The translations under genes and the position numbers were made by a program. The notes beneath the pieces were generated by a model. It did no database searches and had not been told where the DNA came from. It saw only the letters and a list, made by a program, of their open reading frames with translations. Positions 45,079-55,420 of a DNA stretch of 64,000 nucleotides are shown here, in pieces. Source of the DNA: Blattamonas nauphoetae (Eukaryota > Preaxostyla > Oxymonadida); NCBI GenBank assembly GCA_033064195.1, contig JARBJD010000006.1:124001-188000 (forward strand). The letters run 5' to 3'. Position 1 is the stretch's first letter; every line of letters starts with the position of its first letter.

Positions 45079-46881
45079 ATGTTTTGTCGATCTGATAATA
45101 AAATGACTAAGGGTCAGATAAATGCAACTTTTTCAATGACACAGATGTCTCAAAAACACCTTCTTCTACCCGTCTTCGAGAACCACTCTAGTGTGATCCC
45201 CTGTTTTTCATTTCGTATAGATGAATTCATCATCAAAGACCGCAATGGTTTGAAAGCACCACATCTCAGACTCTTTCTTCAAGAAAAAGGCGTTAACAAC
45301 CCCATTCTCTCTCAACAGCAACCGACTGACGCCTATTTCACTTTGGAAGTCGACACTTCTCCGGACAGTATGGATGCCATGACACAACTCTTGAGCGATG
45401 GCCCGTGTGTCGCCATCCACACTTCCAACAGCTTGCTCGATTATCCCGTCACAATTCTTCCCCGCCTCGCCCCAACAAGCCTGCTGTTCACCACCGATCC
45501 CCTCACTCTCCCGTTTTTCTGGAATTCACGACAAACAACACTTTCTCCAAATGTCACAATCCTTCCTTTTCCTCAACACGACATGTCATACGCGTCCATC
45601 GTCATCTTCTCCGACAGTGAGATCACAAAGAGGGTTCACCACTCCTTCTTGAAAAAGAGCGGCGAAGCATTCATTCCATACCCCTTCGATAGAATCTTCC
45701 CGAATCAAGACCATTTTGGGAATCGAATCGAAATGGAGATCACTTCCATCTCTCTTCCATCCAAAGATCTGTCCTGTGATGAGAAGGCAACAATCGTCAA
45801 CTTACTCAACCCGACAATCAGCGAAGAGATCACCAAAGCCATCCAGCCTCACTTTCCAGTTGTCGAAGCGAAGGCCCTGCTGATATGGAAAAACATTCTG
45901 GATGCCATCAAGCCCACATTCAACTCATCCGAAGGGAAAGGGACGAAGGATGACTCCACAGCCAAGAGACCTTGCTTCAAAGTTCGTCTCACTCCCTTTC
46001 TCTTCGTCCATTATCACATCAACGAAATCGCAACAGTGTTGAACGGTGAGTTCAGAATCATCCGATCTCTCGGAAACATCGGAGGTGATGGCTCATTCAC
46101 TTTCAAGTTCGCAACACTCAGTCCGATGAAGTTGGTCAAGGACACTGTCAGGAGTCACACACCACACCCATCGACAATCTTGGACTCTTCTCACCCCAAG
46201 ATTTCAATCACATTCCAACCATCGTTTCAACCTCCTATCCAGCCCACCTTGCACCCGACAACAAGAGACCGACCCGTGTCTGTTCCTCCGTCTTTGTCTG
46301 CCTGGCCCTGTCCATTGTCTGCTGCTCATTCGCGTTCTCGGAACCCGTCTCCTCCTGCCATGGTCGCCACCATAAGCAACGAGGTCGCTCTCCTCACAAC
46401 TCCAAATGTCAACAGTCGCTCTCACTCCGTCTCTGAGTCGTCTCCCCATCCTTCTTTGACCGGATCTAATCATTCCGCCGTCTCCTCTTTCAGTACCACT
46501 GATTCGAGACTCAATCTCAAAGCGACGCCATTCGTTCCCAGACGGTCACAACAATCTCCTCCTTCCAACTCTTCCACAAGCCCCGCCCTCCCTCACTTGG
46601 CTGACACCGTTCCCTTTCTTTTCCGAAATCATGTGACTACTCGCTCTTCCTCTCCCATCCTCCACCATCTTCAGAATCCATCCACCCCAATCGCTGCACC
46701 CAGCGTCGTTGGTGATGGAGATCAGTTCGATGATGGTTTGGAGGAACTGCCTCATGATGATCGTGACAGTGATCAAATCGATGTTGACGGTGATGTTCTG
46801 TATTGTGATGATGATGATGATTGGGAAACATCATCCAACGCCGATGTGGATGGCGAAGAACGACATCTTGTCGATGGGTAG
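45079..46881 (+). CDS. Acidic-tailed protein of unknown function, 5' part, cut by a Mutator-like element
   Basis: Open frame of 600 codons from the ATG at 45079 (another ATG at 45103). Residues 1-360 look globular (VIPCFSFRIDEFIIKDRNGL, RLTPFLFVHYHINEIATVL). Residues about 370-550 are Ser/Pro/Thr-rich and disordered, then come acidic runs (DGDVLYCDDDDDWE). The final codons are Gly-stop made from the first bases of the inserted element (GGG TAG at 46876-46881). The host frame resumes after the element at 50157. No family is recognised. Confidence 0.7.
   Translation: MFCRSDNKMTKGQINATFSMTQMSQKHLLLPVFENHSSVIPCFSFRIDEFIIKDRNGLKAPHLRLFLQEKGVNNPILSQQQPTDAYFTLEVDTSPDSMDAMTQLLSDGPCVAIHTSNSLLDYPVTILPRLAPTSLLFTTDPLTLPFFWNSRQTTLSPNVTILPFPQHDMSYASIVIFSDSEITKRVHHSFLKKSGEAFIPYPFDRIFPNQDHFGNRIEMEITSISLPSKDLSCDEKATIVNLLNPTISEEITKAIQPHFPVVEAKALLIWKNILDAIKPTFNSSEGKGTKDDSTAKRPCFKVRLTPFLFVHYHINEIATVLNGEFRIIRSLGNIGGDGSFTFKFATLSPMKLVKDTVRSHTPHPSTILDSSHPKISITFQPSFQPPIQPTLHPTTRDRPVSVPPSLSAWPCPLSAAHSRSRNPSPPAMVATISNEVALLTTPNVNSRSHSVSESSPHPSLTGSNHSAVSSFSTTDSRLNLKATPFVPRRSQQSPPSNSSTSPALPHLADTVPFLFRNHVTTRSSSPILHHLQNPSTPIAAPSVVGDGDQFDDGLEELPHDDRDSDQIDVDGDVLYCDDDDDWETSSNADVDGEERHLVDG
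46867..46875. repeat. Left 9-bp target-site duplication
   Basis: CTTGTCGAT directly left of the element, repeated exactly at 50148-50156 on its right. Confidence 0.9.
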
Positions 46882-46969
46882 GTCTAGACTCAGATCTAGA
46901 AAAGTCTAGACGCAGATCTACAGATCCGTCTAGGCGCAGATCTGCAGGTCTACACGCAGATCCGTCTTT
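46876..46969. repeat. Left terminal inverted repeat of the Mutator-like element
   Basis: About 94 bases made of degenerate tandem units related to CTAGACGCAGATCT. It matches the complement of 50055-50147 with few mismatches. Confidence 0.8.
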
Positions 46970-47500
46970 TTCTGGTTCATTTCGATTCTTGACCACTTTT
47001 TATTCAACAAATACCTAAATATCCACATCACTTCCTATTTTTTGGATTTACTTCTTCCTTTATGACATTCCTCCAATCGGGGTCCAAAGTTGATGAAGAG
47101 ATCCTGGGTTGATCTCGTTCAGTTCCATCCAATTAAAGGTTCTTTCAATTCGAGACCCTTCCAGACATTCGTCCGGAACTTTGTCGTCGGATTCACGAAC
47201 AGGTAGCCCTTCCGACTCTCCGTCTTCTCTACACCGCCACCATTTCATTTTCCACTGCCCAGCCGGAAGTATGCATTCCATTTGATCGTTTCACTTCTCT
47301 TCCCTGATATTCAAGTTCACCTTCCTTGATATCCGAGCCCACCCTCCACTATGTCCCGTCTGAAAGGTCAGTTCCATCTCCAATCGACAACCTCGACGGA
47401 CGGTGGTCACCCAGACATCGAATCAGCTCACAACTGAGAATTTCTCCTTGCAGAAAGAAAAAGAATTGATGCAGAACGTCAAAAATAGCGAAAACAGTTC
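46970..47500. other. Interior of the Mutator-like element, left part
   Basis: Short coding-like stretches (FETLPDIRPELCRRIHEQ on the plus strand) are separated by stops. They may be another captured piece, but no parent is recognised and no gene is supported. Confidence 0.3.
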
Positions 47501-48750
47501 GACATTGTGAGAACAACATAGAAAGGCGACGAAGCGAAGGAAGCAAAAGGGAAGGGGATGAAGACCAAAAAATTGAGGTTAATGAGGACATCGAAGGAGA
47601 ATATGAACAAGCAGAAAACGAGGAGGACGGAACACGAAGCATGGGAGAGAATGAGAAAGTTGAAGAAAACGAACATGAACAAACTGGCGAAATGGAAAAA
47701 AGATGAAGAAAACGACAATGTTGAAGACAAACAGGAAGAGGCAGCTGAAGATGAGTGTGAACAAGACAATGGAGATGCCGATCGCAACCTACAAGAAATT
47801 GTGCAATCAGAACGTGAAGACAGAGATGCAGAGGAACAGTAAGAAGAAATGGACGAAGATCTCGGTTCTTAACAGAATACCCCAGGGGAAGAAACCAAGA
47901 ATGATGAAGTTGTCGAAAACAACCATCTCGACGATGAGGATCCTGACGCGACAGGTCCTGAAAAGAAGCAAGCTGAATCGAAACATGAATATTTGCAGGA
48001 GAAAGATGATTGAAAAGCTGATGAACTGGAAGATGTCAAATAACACCAAGTTAAAGACGAAGAAATCGAAGATGAAGTCAAAACGCACTCGTTTGGTGCA
48101 CCAGCGCAAAAAAGAATCAAACGATGAAGAAAACGAGATGGAAGAAAATGAGCTAAACTATGAATTTGATGAGGAGTTTGCAAAGCAGCGGATGAACAAG
48201 CAGAAGCCGACGATCAATTTGAAGACGATGAACAAGCGGAAGGGACAGAATTAGAAGCCGAAAAAGAAGAAAGCAGCATCTATTCAGTCAAGTCACTGGA
48301 GACTGTCAAAGCAGACTAATCGTCGCGGAGTTCGAAGTCCAATCGGACATCAAAAAGATCAAACTCCGAATCTCGGAAATCACGCTCTTCAGCAGAAAAA
48401 TTGGATTTCCTAGAAGAAACAAACCTGAAGAACAAGATGGACAGGAGGAAGTGTTTGAAGACCAACAAGAATATGGAAAGGAGGAAGGAAACAGCTTCGA
48501 TTCTCAGCCGGACAAGGAACCAGAGCATCACTCGGAAACAAATGACAATGACGACGAAATTGTGAAGAAAGAGCATTTTAGGGAGACAGAAGGTGGAGAA
48601 GAAGGATCGGTGCGTGAAACAGACATCGAATCAAAATCCGAAGCCACAAAGAAAGAATCAGGCGAAAAAAGACGAAATCGAACAAGAAAACGGCAAAGAA
48701 GTTGTGATTCAAGAAGATGAAGAGGAAAAAGTGGAAGAAGGGGAGCGAGG
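47501..48750 (+). pseudogene. Glu/Lys-rich captured sequence inside the Mutator-like element
   Basis: Purine-rich sequence gives acidic frames that shift several times (EKVEENEHEQTGEME, EEAAEDECEQDNGDAD, EGNSFDSQPDKEPEHH). It looks like the decayed remains of a Glu-rich repeat protein. Low complexity makes all three frames look partly coding, so the details are weak. Confidence 0.4.
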
Positions 48751-48815
48751 TAAGAGCACAAACGATGTGATCGTTCCGTCCAAAACGCCCCGAATCAGGT
48801 TGTAGACGCCAAAAA

Positions 48816-49020
48816 CTACATCATCCTTCCCTTCAGACCGCTTGCACTCTCCTTCGCTTCGATGACTGTGTCTCCCAGAATATGATCGTCATGCAGCATG
48901 ACATTCCCGTCTCCCACAATTTTCACCAGCGAGTCCACCACACTTTTGCACGGGGTCTTCTCTCTTCCGCACAGAGTGATATCAAGTCCGTCATCCTTCA
49001 CGAGAACATCTCGCGAAAGA
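48816..49020 (-). pseudogene. Beta-helix receptor fragment captured in the Mutator-like element
   Basis: The minus strand reads LVKDDGLDITLCGREKTPC and VGDGNVMLHDDHILGDTVIE. This resembles the start of the second beta-helix domain of the local receptors: an aspartate-rich strand, then CG...C, then a long helix and strand, as in SDFCGDDGEKCKTMDEAW of gene A. It is a fragment without the rest of the gene. Confidence 0.5.
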
Positions 49021-49069
49021 CCTCTCGGTCGTTTTGTTCTTATCGAAAAGCACGGTGTCGCTTCCCGTC

Positions 49070-49745
49070 GTACTCTCTCTTCCACAAGCACAGCGAGAAG
49101 GGACCTGAACCATCCCCGAAGGCTGCCCAACCAATTCCAAACAATGCCGAACCATCTCCGCCGCCGCAACTCCCTCCACAGCAGAAGAAGCAGCGTGAGG
49201 TTCAATTCCAACCTCAATTCATTTCACAACAGCCAGCTGAGAAGATGCGACAGCCTGAGCGGCAGAAGAGTTCGTCTGGGACAGACACAACTCAACTGAT
49301 CAGCGACGAGGAGCCAAACGGCCTCCTGAAAGGGCAATACATGGACGTCGAGTTGTGGGTATCCCTTTCTCTTCTCTCCTCACTCTTTCCAGCCGATGAT
49401 GCGTGATCCTCTCGATGGGGGATTCACTGCACCTGCCTTCACCATCCCGTCGTCAGCTGGCCTCGTCGCCTTCCACTCCCTTCCTGACCAGATTCACGTG
49501 CTCTGTCAGGACGAGGATGGGATTGTCTCGATGTGGAATATCCTCACCGGAAAGTTGGAAGAAACACTCGGACCAGGCCGACTCGAAGACTTCGCAAAAC
49601 GATTTCCGAAACCACTCGAGTTCCGACGGAAATGGTACACAGCCGAAACAAAAACGGGGGTATCGTCTTCTCATCTCGTTCATTCGCACTCTCCTCGCAC
49701 TTCACTCCGTCGCAGCATTTGATGATCACTCCAACATTCTCGTAA
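49070..49745 (+). pseudogene. Captured WDR48 (UAF1)-like fragment with introns
   Basis: Three exons: up to 49358, 49393-49659 and 49716-49745, with introns of 34 nt (49359-49392) and 56 nt (49660-49715). After a Pro/Gln-rich part, the frame reads APAFTIPSSAGLVAFHSL, DEDGIVSMWNILTGKLEE, EDFAKRFPKPLEFRRKWY and TAETKTGHLMITPT. This follows the order of the last WD repeat and the start of the C-terminal domain of WDR48, the activator of USP1-type deubiquitinases (RF, then W, then KTG). The upstream propeller and most of the C-terminal domain are missing, so it is a captured fragment. The match is from memory. Confidence 0.55.
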
Positions 49746-50054
49746 AGTAGGTGAGAACACCAGAAAGACACGAAGAAGAGTGATATGCACAATGATCAAA
49801 CGACAAGGTCTAACGAAGCGGAAAGAGGAGCTATCAGCCTGTCGGAACTGTGAAGACGATCCACACATTTCATCCCACATACTATTGAGTCAATCACATT
49901 TCTCGTTGTGATCATACCCCTTTTTCCATTCTTCAACTCGACCAGAATCCCGTCCCATCAATTACTCTCTTCTTTTGACCTGAAACTATTATTTCATCAT
50001 TTCACATCATTTATTCTTCTCAATCTGTTCAATAAGGTGTTCTATCAACGAAAC

Positions 50055-50147
50055 AAATGAGATCTGCGTGTAGACTTTCAGATCTGCGTCTAGACCGATC
50101 TGCAGATCTGCGTCTAGACTTTTCTAGATCTGAGCCTAGACCTACCC
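50055..50147. repeat. Right terminal inverted repeat of the Mutator-like element
   Basis: Inverted partner of 46876-46969, ending GCCTAGACCTACCC before the 9-bp duplication. Confidence 0.8.
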
Positions 50148-50156
50148 CTTGTCGAT
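50148..50156. repeat. Right 9-bp target-site duplication
   Basis: CTTGTCGAT, identical to 46867-46875. Confidence 0.9.
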
Positions 50157-50444
50157 GATGATTTCGCTGGAATCGCTTTTCGGGGAGAAGACAGTGATGG
50201 AAATGAACAAATGGACGGAGAGACAGAAATTAAACACTCCTACGAGTTCGAGCTTGATCAATTCACACCATTCAGCTCTGGGTCAAATCTGGTCGGTGAC
50301 TTTTGTGACGATGATCTCAGCGACAATGATACCTGTGAATGTGACAATCGCAACGACGGGTCCGATTTCGACCAGCTCGCCGAACTCGATGAAGATGGTG
50401 ATGAAAACGACGAAACACGTAGTTGTTCAGCCGTTTCAATTTGA
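50157..50444 (+). CDS. 3' part of the interrupted acidic-tailed gene
   Basis: Continuing the frame of the duplicated target (LVD), this piece reads DDFAGIAFRGEDSDGNEQ and then an acidic tail (CDDDLSDNDTCECDN, ELDEDGDENDETRS) to a stop at 50444. The acidic composition continues that of the 5' part, and the frame is preserved across the target site, so both parts belonged to one gene. Without the element the protein would be about 95 residues longer. Confidence 0.75.
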   Translation, partial: DDFAGIAFRGEDSDGNEQMDGETEIKHSYEFELDQFTPFSSGSNLVGDFCDDDLSDNDTCECDNRNDGSDFDQLAELDEDGDENDETRSCSAVSI

Positions 50445-50901
50445 ATCCGATCTTTCATGAACCTGTGTCAATCAACCACCATTCAATTCACTTAAACCAC
50501 TTTCAACTTTTCACAGAATTTTGTCATATTTTCTGTTTCCCAAAATCAGTTGGTATCCAAACAATCCGTCGAGCTCCGATTCCGATGCGAAGATTGTGAT
50601 TCCTGTGAAGGCCCAGGTTCTTCCTGGAAGCAAATATGATTGATTCGTTGGGTGGGAATGCTTCGTTGAAGGATGATAGACTCGCTGGTTATACTCCAGA
50701 TGGATTGAGAATCTGTGTTCACGTGAACCAGGAGTGTGTCTGGGATTTCTCTTGCTCTGGACGTGTTAGAAAAACATGACCGTATCAACAACCTCTTTAT
50801 CATGAATCCCCATGATACGGGGTAAAGGAGAGAGGGTCGAGAGAAACGTGACAACAAAAATGATCAAAAGCTGAAAATAAGAATTGGTAATCATGAAAAA
50901 G
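50445..50901. other. Spacer between converging genes
   Basis: 457 bases holding the 3' ends of the acidic-tailed gene and the LRR gene. No supported gene or repeat. Confidence 0.5.
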
Positions 50902-52385
50902 CTACAAATTAAGATGCTCATAAGATATGCCGTCACAATGATTATGTGCAGCCTTCCAATGCCCACGGACTCCTCCAACTTTCCCCGTTTCTGACTTCAC
51001 CCTCTCTGAAAAATGGCCCACTTTGATATAATTCTGTTGTCTCCGTTTAGGCTGCGTTCTGGGCTGTGTTGTTCGAGAAACATCAGGCGCAGAAGTTGGT
51101 TGAGATGTAAGACTAAGATAGAAATAATTCGGATGGATGATAAACACAAAAAGTGAGTTGAAAAGTTGAACAAACTATTGAGGTGAATATGGTGTGGTGG
51201 GTGGAGGAAGCACTTTTGGGAGTGGCTTCTCTCGGAGAAGTTCCCGTTCAGCTTCAATCTACCAGGGATGGATGATAAATATGGGAAGCAGACCTGTTCT
51301 TCTAATTCGCGTCTTCTTTGGGCTTCTTCTTTCGATTCCATCTTCTTGACATACATGGCTAGTTCCTGAAGGACGAAGAGTGGACAAAAAGGGGAGATTA
51401 TGAGATGTTTTGGGATGGAAAGACAGAGACCGGAGTAAAAGAAAAAAGATCGTTCAGTAAGTAATAGAAGATGGAGCATCTAAAAATTCAAGCAAAAGCA
51501 AACTCTGGCAGCTGTAGATTTCTTTTGCTGCGATGAAGTCGCTTTCTTCTTTGTTGATGTTCGAGTGAGAGCGGCACTCGTTTTGGGAAGTGTCTTTCCG
51601 AAAACTACGTGTTCTCTTTTTGGCTGTCTCTTATTGGCTGTCATATATCGTTCTCGTTCTGCATCAGGAATGACTATTGGAATCGAGAGAAGATTAAAAT
51701 GGGAGAATTGATGGAAATGAGAGTGAGACAAAAATGATAACAAAAAGATGACTATCGTTAGAAAAAGGTAAGAAACATGAAAAATTCATTGAAAGTATCA
51801 GTATACGATGATTATCAAGGCAAGTAAGTGTCGGTACTGCCGACAGGATTGAATGCCGATATGCTTCGTCATCACAGATTCGATTCTTGCTGAGATCTTA
51901 AAAAAATGTTGTGAACATGGAATCACAATCATACCTAATCGTTGAAGATTTCGTAAAGGCTGAAGAGATTTTGCTACGGCCTCGAGATCGTCGAGATTAT
52001 TGTCAGACAGTGATAAAACTAAATTTGTAGGGAGCAAGGTGGAGACAATGTTAATGAATAATAACAGGAGAATATGGACACTTTCAAGATTTCTGAATCG
52101 AGAAAGACTGGTTCCAAGAGAGGATATTTGGTTTTCTGAGATGTGGAGTTCTTTTAGCCTGTAAAGATGATTGATGTTTGTAATTTCTGTGATCTATGTA
52201 AAGGAGCAATTGTAGTCGAGTATAGAATTTGAGACGTGAATTGAGTCAGAGTGGGAGCATGAGGGACGAAAAGAGGAAACGTGATTGTGATTGAGATAGA
52301 GGACAACAGTATCCTGAGGAATATTGATTGGTATGTGTGTTAAATCCCTTCTGCTGAGGAAAACTTCGCCAGTTTTCTCTGACAT
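50902..52385 (-). CDS. Eight-exon leucine-rich repeat protein
   Basis: Exons (minus strand): 52385-52236, 52193-52082, 52018-51935, 51896-51807, 51673-51504, 51365-51294, 51258-51176 and 51112-50902. They sum to 972 nt (323 residues). Introns are 42, 63, 38, 133, 138, 35 and 63 nt. LRR consensus is clear once spliced: VVLYLNHNHVSSF, LKELHISENQISSL, LEILSLSDNNLDDL and LQRLDLSKNRICDD, then a cap ending VPTLTCLDNHLIPD. A basic linker and a short coiled coil follow (KKMESKEEAQRRRELEEQ), and the C-terminus is polar. The layout resembles small axonemal or centrosomal LRR proteins, but no orthologue is named. An upstream ATG at 52421 would add 12 residues. Confidence 0.8.
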
Positions 52386-52489
52386 AGCCAAAGAAACAAA
52401 GCAGTTTTGTTGATTCCACAAGAAAATAAGTTCGAAATGTCGAAAAGAAAACCGTCTGAAAGTTATTGAACAGAATCAAAATCGATGAA

Positions 52490-54400
52490 TTAACCCAATT
52501 TGGTACTAAGATGACTTCGATGATCATAGGTAGGCCGTTTATACTTCGGTCTGTCCCTGTCAATGAAGTCCCATTCTTCCTTCTTCGCCTTCTCCTCCGC
52601 CTTCAACTTCCGAGCAAACTCTTCCTCGTCCCGTTTGAACTTGTTGAACTGACGCACCTTCTCAAACCACATCTCGTCCTCCTTGTCCTGTACTGACTTG
52701 AGAATGGCTCGGGTCTTCTTGATGAATTTCATTGGTTCCTTATCCGTCTTTGGGAGAGGGACAGAGACAGGGCGTGGAGGAGCTGTGGCGTGAGGAGAGA
52801 GGAGAGCGGACGCCTGAGGGATGGTTGGGATGGGTGTGACAGTTTGTGTGGGTGAGGAAGGTGGAGTTGGGAGGAGAATTGTTGGGATTTGAGTGTGGAG
52901 CGATGCGTCTGTTGGAGATGTGATTGTCTCTGTCGAGAATCCGATGTCAAGAATGGGGTCATCATGTGGCACTTCAATGATCTCTTCGTCGTCAGTGTCA
53001 TCGCCTCCGCTGAGTGTGTGTTTGGGGGAGACTGGAGAGGAAGGTGGGGGAGTGTAAGGATGTGGATTGCGTATAAACTGGCTCGGTCTTCGCTCTAAAA
53101 TGTGTGTCTGAGCTTGAGAAATAGAATCTTTCAATGTTTTATCAATAATTGAGTCTGCTTCTTCATTTCTCGGGCGGATAGAGGCTGAGCTATCAGGAGT
53201 GGTTGTCAGATGAAGCGATCGGTGTCGAACACCTTGTTTTCGGCGAGGAAGAGAAGGAGAATGGGTTGTACCAAGGAGAACCGATTGATCTTTTGTCTTT
53301 GGCGTTGTAGACTTGGTTTTTGTGGTGATTGATTCTGACAGAGATTTGACTCTTATTCGGCCGACAGGTGAAGGTGAGTGAGCAGATTTGGAGAGACGAG
53401 GTCGGTGTCTTCTTCGCTTTTTGGATGACGACAGAATGAGCACCCCATCATGGATTCTGTCGATGTCTTTGTTTGATTCGCGTTCTTGTCGAGACTGAAT
53501 TGTTGATAAACCGACTTTTTGGAAAGGAGCCTCATTAATGCCATATCGGTGACCGGGAGACATCGATTGTGTGAGTAGATCATCAGTAGACAGGCGAGAG
53601 AGTTCAATTGAGCTCCGTGGTCTGACAGAGATGTTTGAGCGTCTATGAACGTTCGGAGACGACGAAGGGGAAGCAAATGAGCGTTTAGACGACATTGATG
53701 GATTGTTGGAATCGGTTTTCTGGAGAGACCTTGTGAGAAGGACTGATGACGACGGACGGGAGTGTGTGGGTGATAATTGGGAATCCGTGTTCTCACTTTC
53801 AAAAATCATCGAAACAGAGAGAGAGTCTTGTTCACGACGTCTTTCCAATCGTCTATTCGCGAGAATGAAGCTTCCGTTTGGTCCGCGAGGGAGTGGGCGT
53901 TTGGCAAGGCTCGATGATGTTCGACGTGGAAAATCGAAGATTGTGTCAGTTAAAGAATCATTTTTCTCTGGAATTTCTGACGATAGGTCACTTTCTTCCT
54001 TGGAATTGGTGAGAAATTCAGGATTTGTCATGTGATCCGGCTTCAGTGATGGGAGAGAGGCTGATAAACTAGTTGGTTCCCGAAAAAGGTATGAATTTCG
54101 ACGTATGTTAAAATATTGGGTTAGATGATTCCGAGTTTGTCTGGTTCTGCTGAGATGCTGAGGACGAACGGGTTCGTGTATTTTGGTCGATGTTCGAGTT
54201 GGCAAGGTCCTTGAAATGGAGCTGTATGAGTCTCGTTGTGGATTTATTGTTCGAATTTCGCGAGCAACAACGAAAGGGGTTGGTGTTGACTGGTTGGTCC
54301 ATTCAATGTCACGCTGGAAACGTCTTGCTCCCAAAGATGCGCTGGAGGATGGACGAATACTTGTCGTCATGGGGAGCGGATTTGAAAAGGATTCGATCAC
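52490..54400 (-). CDS. Large disordered Ser/Arg/Pro-rich protein
   Basis: Single open frame of 636 codons, 105 bases upstream of the LRR gene start and on the same strand. It is rich in Ser, Thr, Arg and Pro over residues 1-540, including Pro-Thr clusters (PTILLPTPPSSPTQ). The end is a charged helix (DKEDEMWFEKVRQFNKFKRD, KLKAEEKAKKEEW). No folded domain is visible. The composition fits a cytoskeleton-associated or scaffold protein; this is inference only. Confidence 0.7.
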   Translation of the reverse strand: MIESFSNPLPMTTSIRPSSSASLGARRFQRDIEWTNQSTPTPFVVAREIRTINPQRDSYSSISRTLPTRTSTKIHEPVRPQHLSRTRQTRNHLTQYFNIRRNSYLFREPTSLSASLPSLKPDHMTNPEFLTNSKEESDLSSEIPEKNDSLTDTIFDFPRRTSSSLAKRPLPRGPNGSFILANRRLERRREQDSLSVSMIFESENTDSQLSPTHSRPSSSVLLTRSLQKTDSNNPSMSSKRSFASPSSSPNVHRRSNISVRPRSSIELSRLSTDDLLTQSMSPGHRYGINEAPFQKVGLSTIQSRQERESNKDIDRIHDGVLILSSSKKRRRHRPRLSKSAHSPSPVGRIRVKSLSESITTKTKSTTPKTKDQSVLLGTTHSPSLPRRKQGVRHRSLHLTTTPDSSASIRPRNEEADSIIDKTLKDSISQAQTHILERRPSQFIRNPHPYTPPPSSPVSPKHTLSGGDDTDDEEIIEVPHDDPILDIGFSTETITSPTDASLHTQIPTILLPTPPSSPTQTVTPIPTIPQASALLSPHATAPPRPVSVPLPKTDKEPMKFIKKTRAILKSVQDKEDEMWFEKVRQFNKFKRDEEEFARKLKAEEKAKKEEWDFIDRDRPKYKRPTYDHRSHLSTKLG

Positions 54401-55420
54401 TATTTGGAATCAAAACTGAACAAAAAAAATGGGAGATTATTTTTGAAAGGTTGCAAAACACTATGGAGCGTCACCAAAAATTATTTTTTGCCTAATTAAC
54501 AGTTACAGGCTTAAAGAGATAATGAGCCATAAATTGAGTGAATTTTGTTTTGATCGCGTTTGAGACGACCATTTTTTCACCAGCACAAATTGACACACTT
54601 TTTGATACAATACACGTCATAAAACCAAGAAGTGGTGTAAAACGCTAAAAAATAACGGATACATGAGCAAAAAGTGAAATAAATGCACAAATCATTCAAA
54701 AAACCATGAAAAGCACCTCAATGCTCTATCTCTCGAGACGAGGAGTATTGCCCTGGAATAATCTGAACATGTCAGGATGGTTATTTTGATGTCAATTTAC
54801 GAAGGAATATCAGTTTTGAGGGATAGTATCTAAAAGGGAGGATGAACAGAAAACGCGTGTTGATCCCAGGACGAGACGAACAATATCATCTGAACAAAAC
54901 ACAAAAAATGAAGGAAAACATGTGAAAATACCAGATTATGACTTTAATCAGTGAGATGACAAGTCTCGAAGTTGTCGGGAAGACTGTTGAAAACCGACTT
55001 TGGAGAGAGAAGATGAAAAAGAAAGAACAATGGAAACTTTGTTGGTTCACATCAAAAGAAGTGTTCAAACACTGATCTTACGCGAATGAGAAGGTATGTC
55101 CAAGAATTGGCGAAGAGGGGTCACCGCCAGCAGAAATCTGAATGAAAAGAGTGGATGAATCGGTAAATGAACGTACAAAACCTTCAGTGTGTTGATTGAA
55201 GGGGTATATGCAGACAATGAGAATGGTTAGGCAAATCTCCAGACTTACACAAAAATATGACGCCAGCAACTTTTGAAAAATAATCACCCAAATAAACAAC
55301 GGAATGGATCTGTATTGAGGTGAGTTGTGGATTCGAACCATTGCGGGCTGTTTCTATGTAGTATTTCCGAAAAAAGAGTGAAATCAAGAAACAGAAAAAA
55401 GAAGAGAAGTGTGAAATGAT
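54401..55420. other. AT-rich region with at most one doubtful gene
   Basis: About 1 kb between two genes. 54401-54885 shows nothing beyond AT-rich sequence. The rest holds the doubtful frame described separately (54886-55341). Confidence 0.4.
54886..55341 (-). CDS. Doubtful two-exon hydrophobic protein
   Basis: A frame from 55341 with a hydrophobic stretch (SYFCVSLEICLTILIVCIY) can be joined in phase by a GTAAGA...CAAAG intron of about 85 nt to a second hydrophobic frame ending at 54886. The donor and phase are good, but both frames are short and AT-rich, so chance is quite possible. Confidence 0.25.

Larger units (their letters stand above)
46876..50147. mobile_element. 3.27-kb Mutator-like (Pack-MULE-type) element
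   Basis: Terminal inverted repeats of about 90 bases begin GGGTAGGTCTAG at each end and are built from units such as GTCTAGACGCAGATCT. A perfect 9-bp target duplication (CTTGTCGAT) flanks it. Long inverted ends with a 9-bp duplication are typical of Mutator-like elements. No transposase is recognised. The interior holds pieces of several unrelated genes: a Glu-rich part, a beta-helix family piece on the minus strand and a WDR48-like piece. The high similarity of the two ends suggests a recent insertion. Confidence 0.8.

Noticed and set aside
46876-46969. AGATCT/TCTAGA-rich repeats as a cloning polylinker, vector sequence or CRISPR
   Set aside because: The repeats recur in inverted order at 50055-50147 next to a perfect 9-bp duplication, which marks transposon ends. 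There are no unique spacers of constant length.
47349-47787. Hydrophobic minus-strand frames
   Set aside because: Complement of Glu/Lys-rich sequence gives Ser/Phe/Leu-rich translations automatically.
47703-48254. 183-codon Lys/Met-rich frame as a gene
   Set aside because: It is a frame shift of the purine-rich Glu/Lys sequence in the transposon; low complexity opens several frames.
46876-50147. Transposon spliced out like an intron
   Set aside because: A GTAGGT donor exists at the left end, but the nearest AG at the right end puts the host frame out of phase and into a stop.
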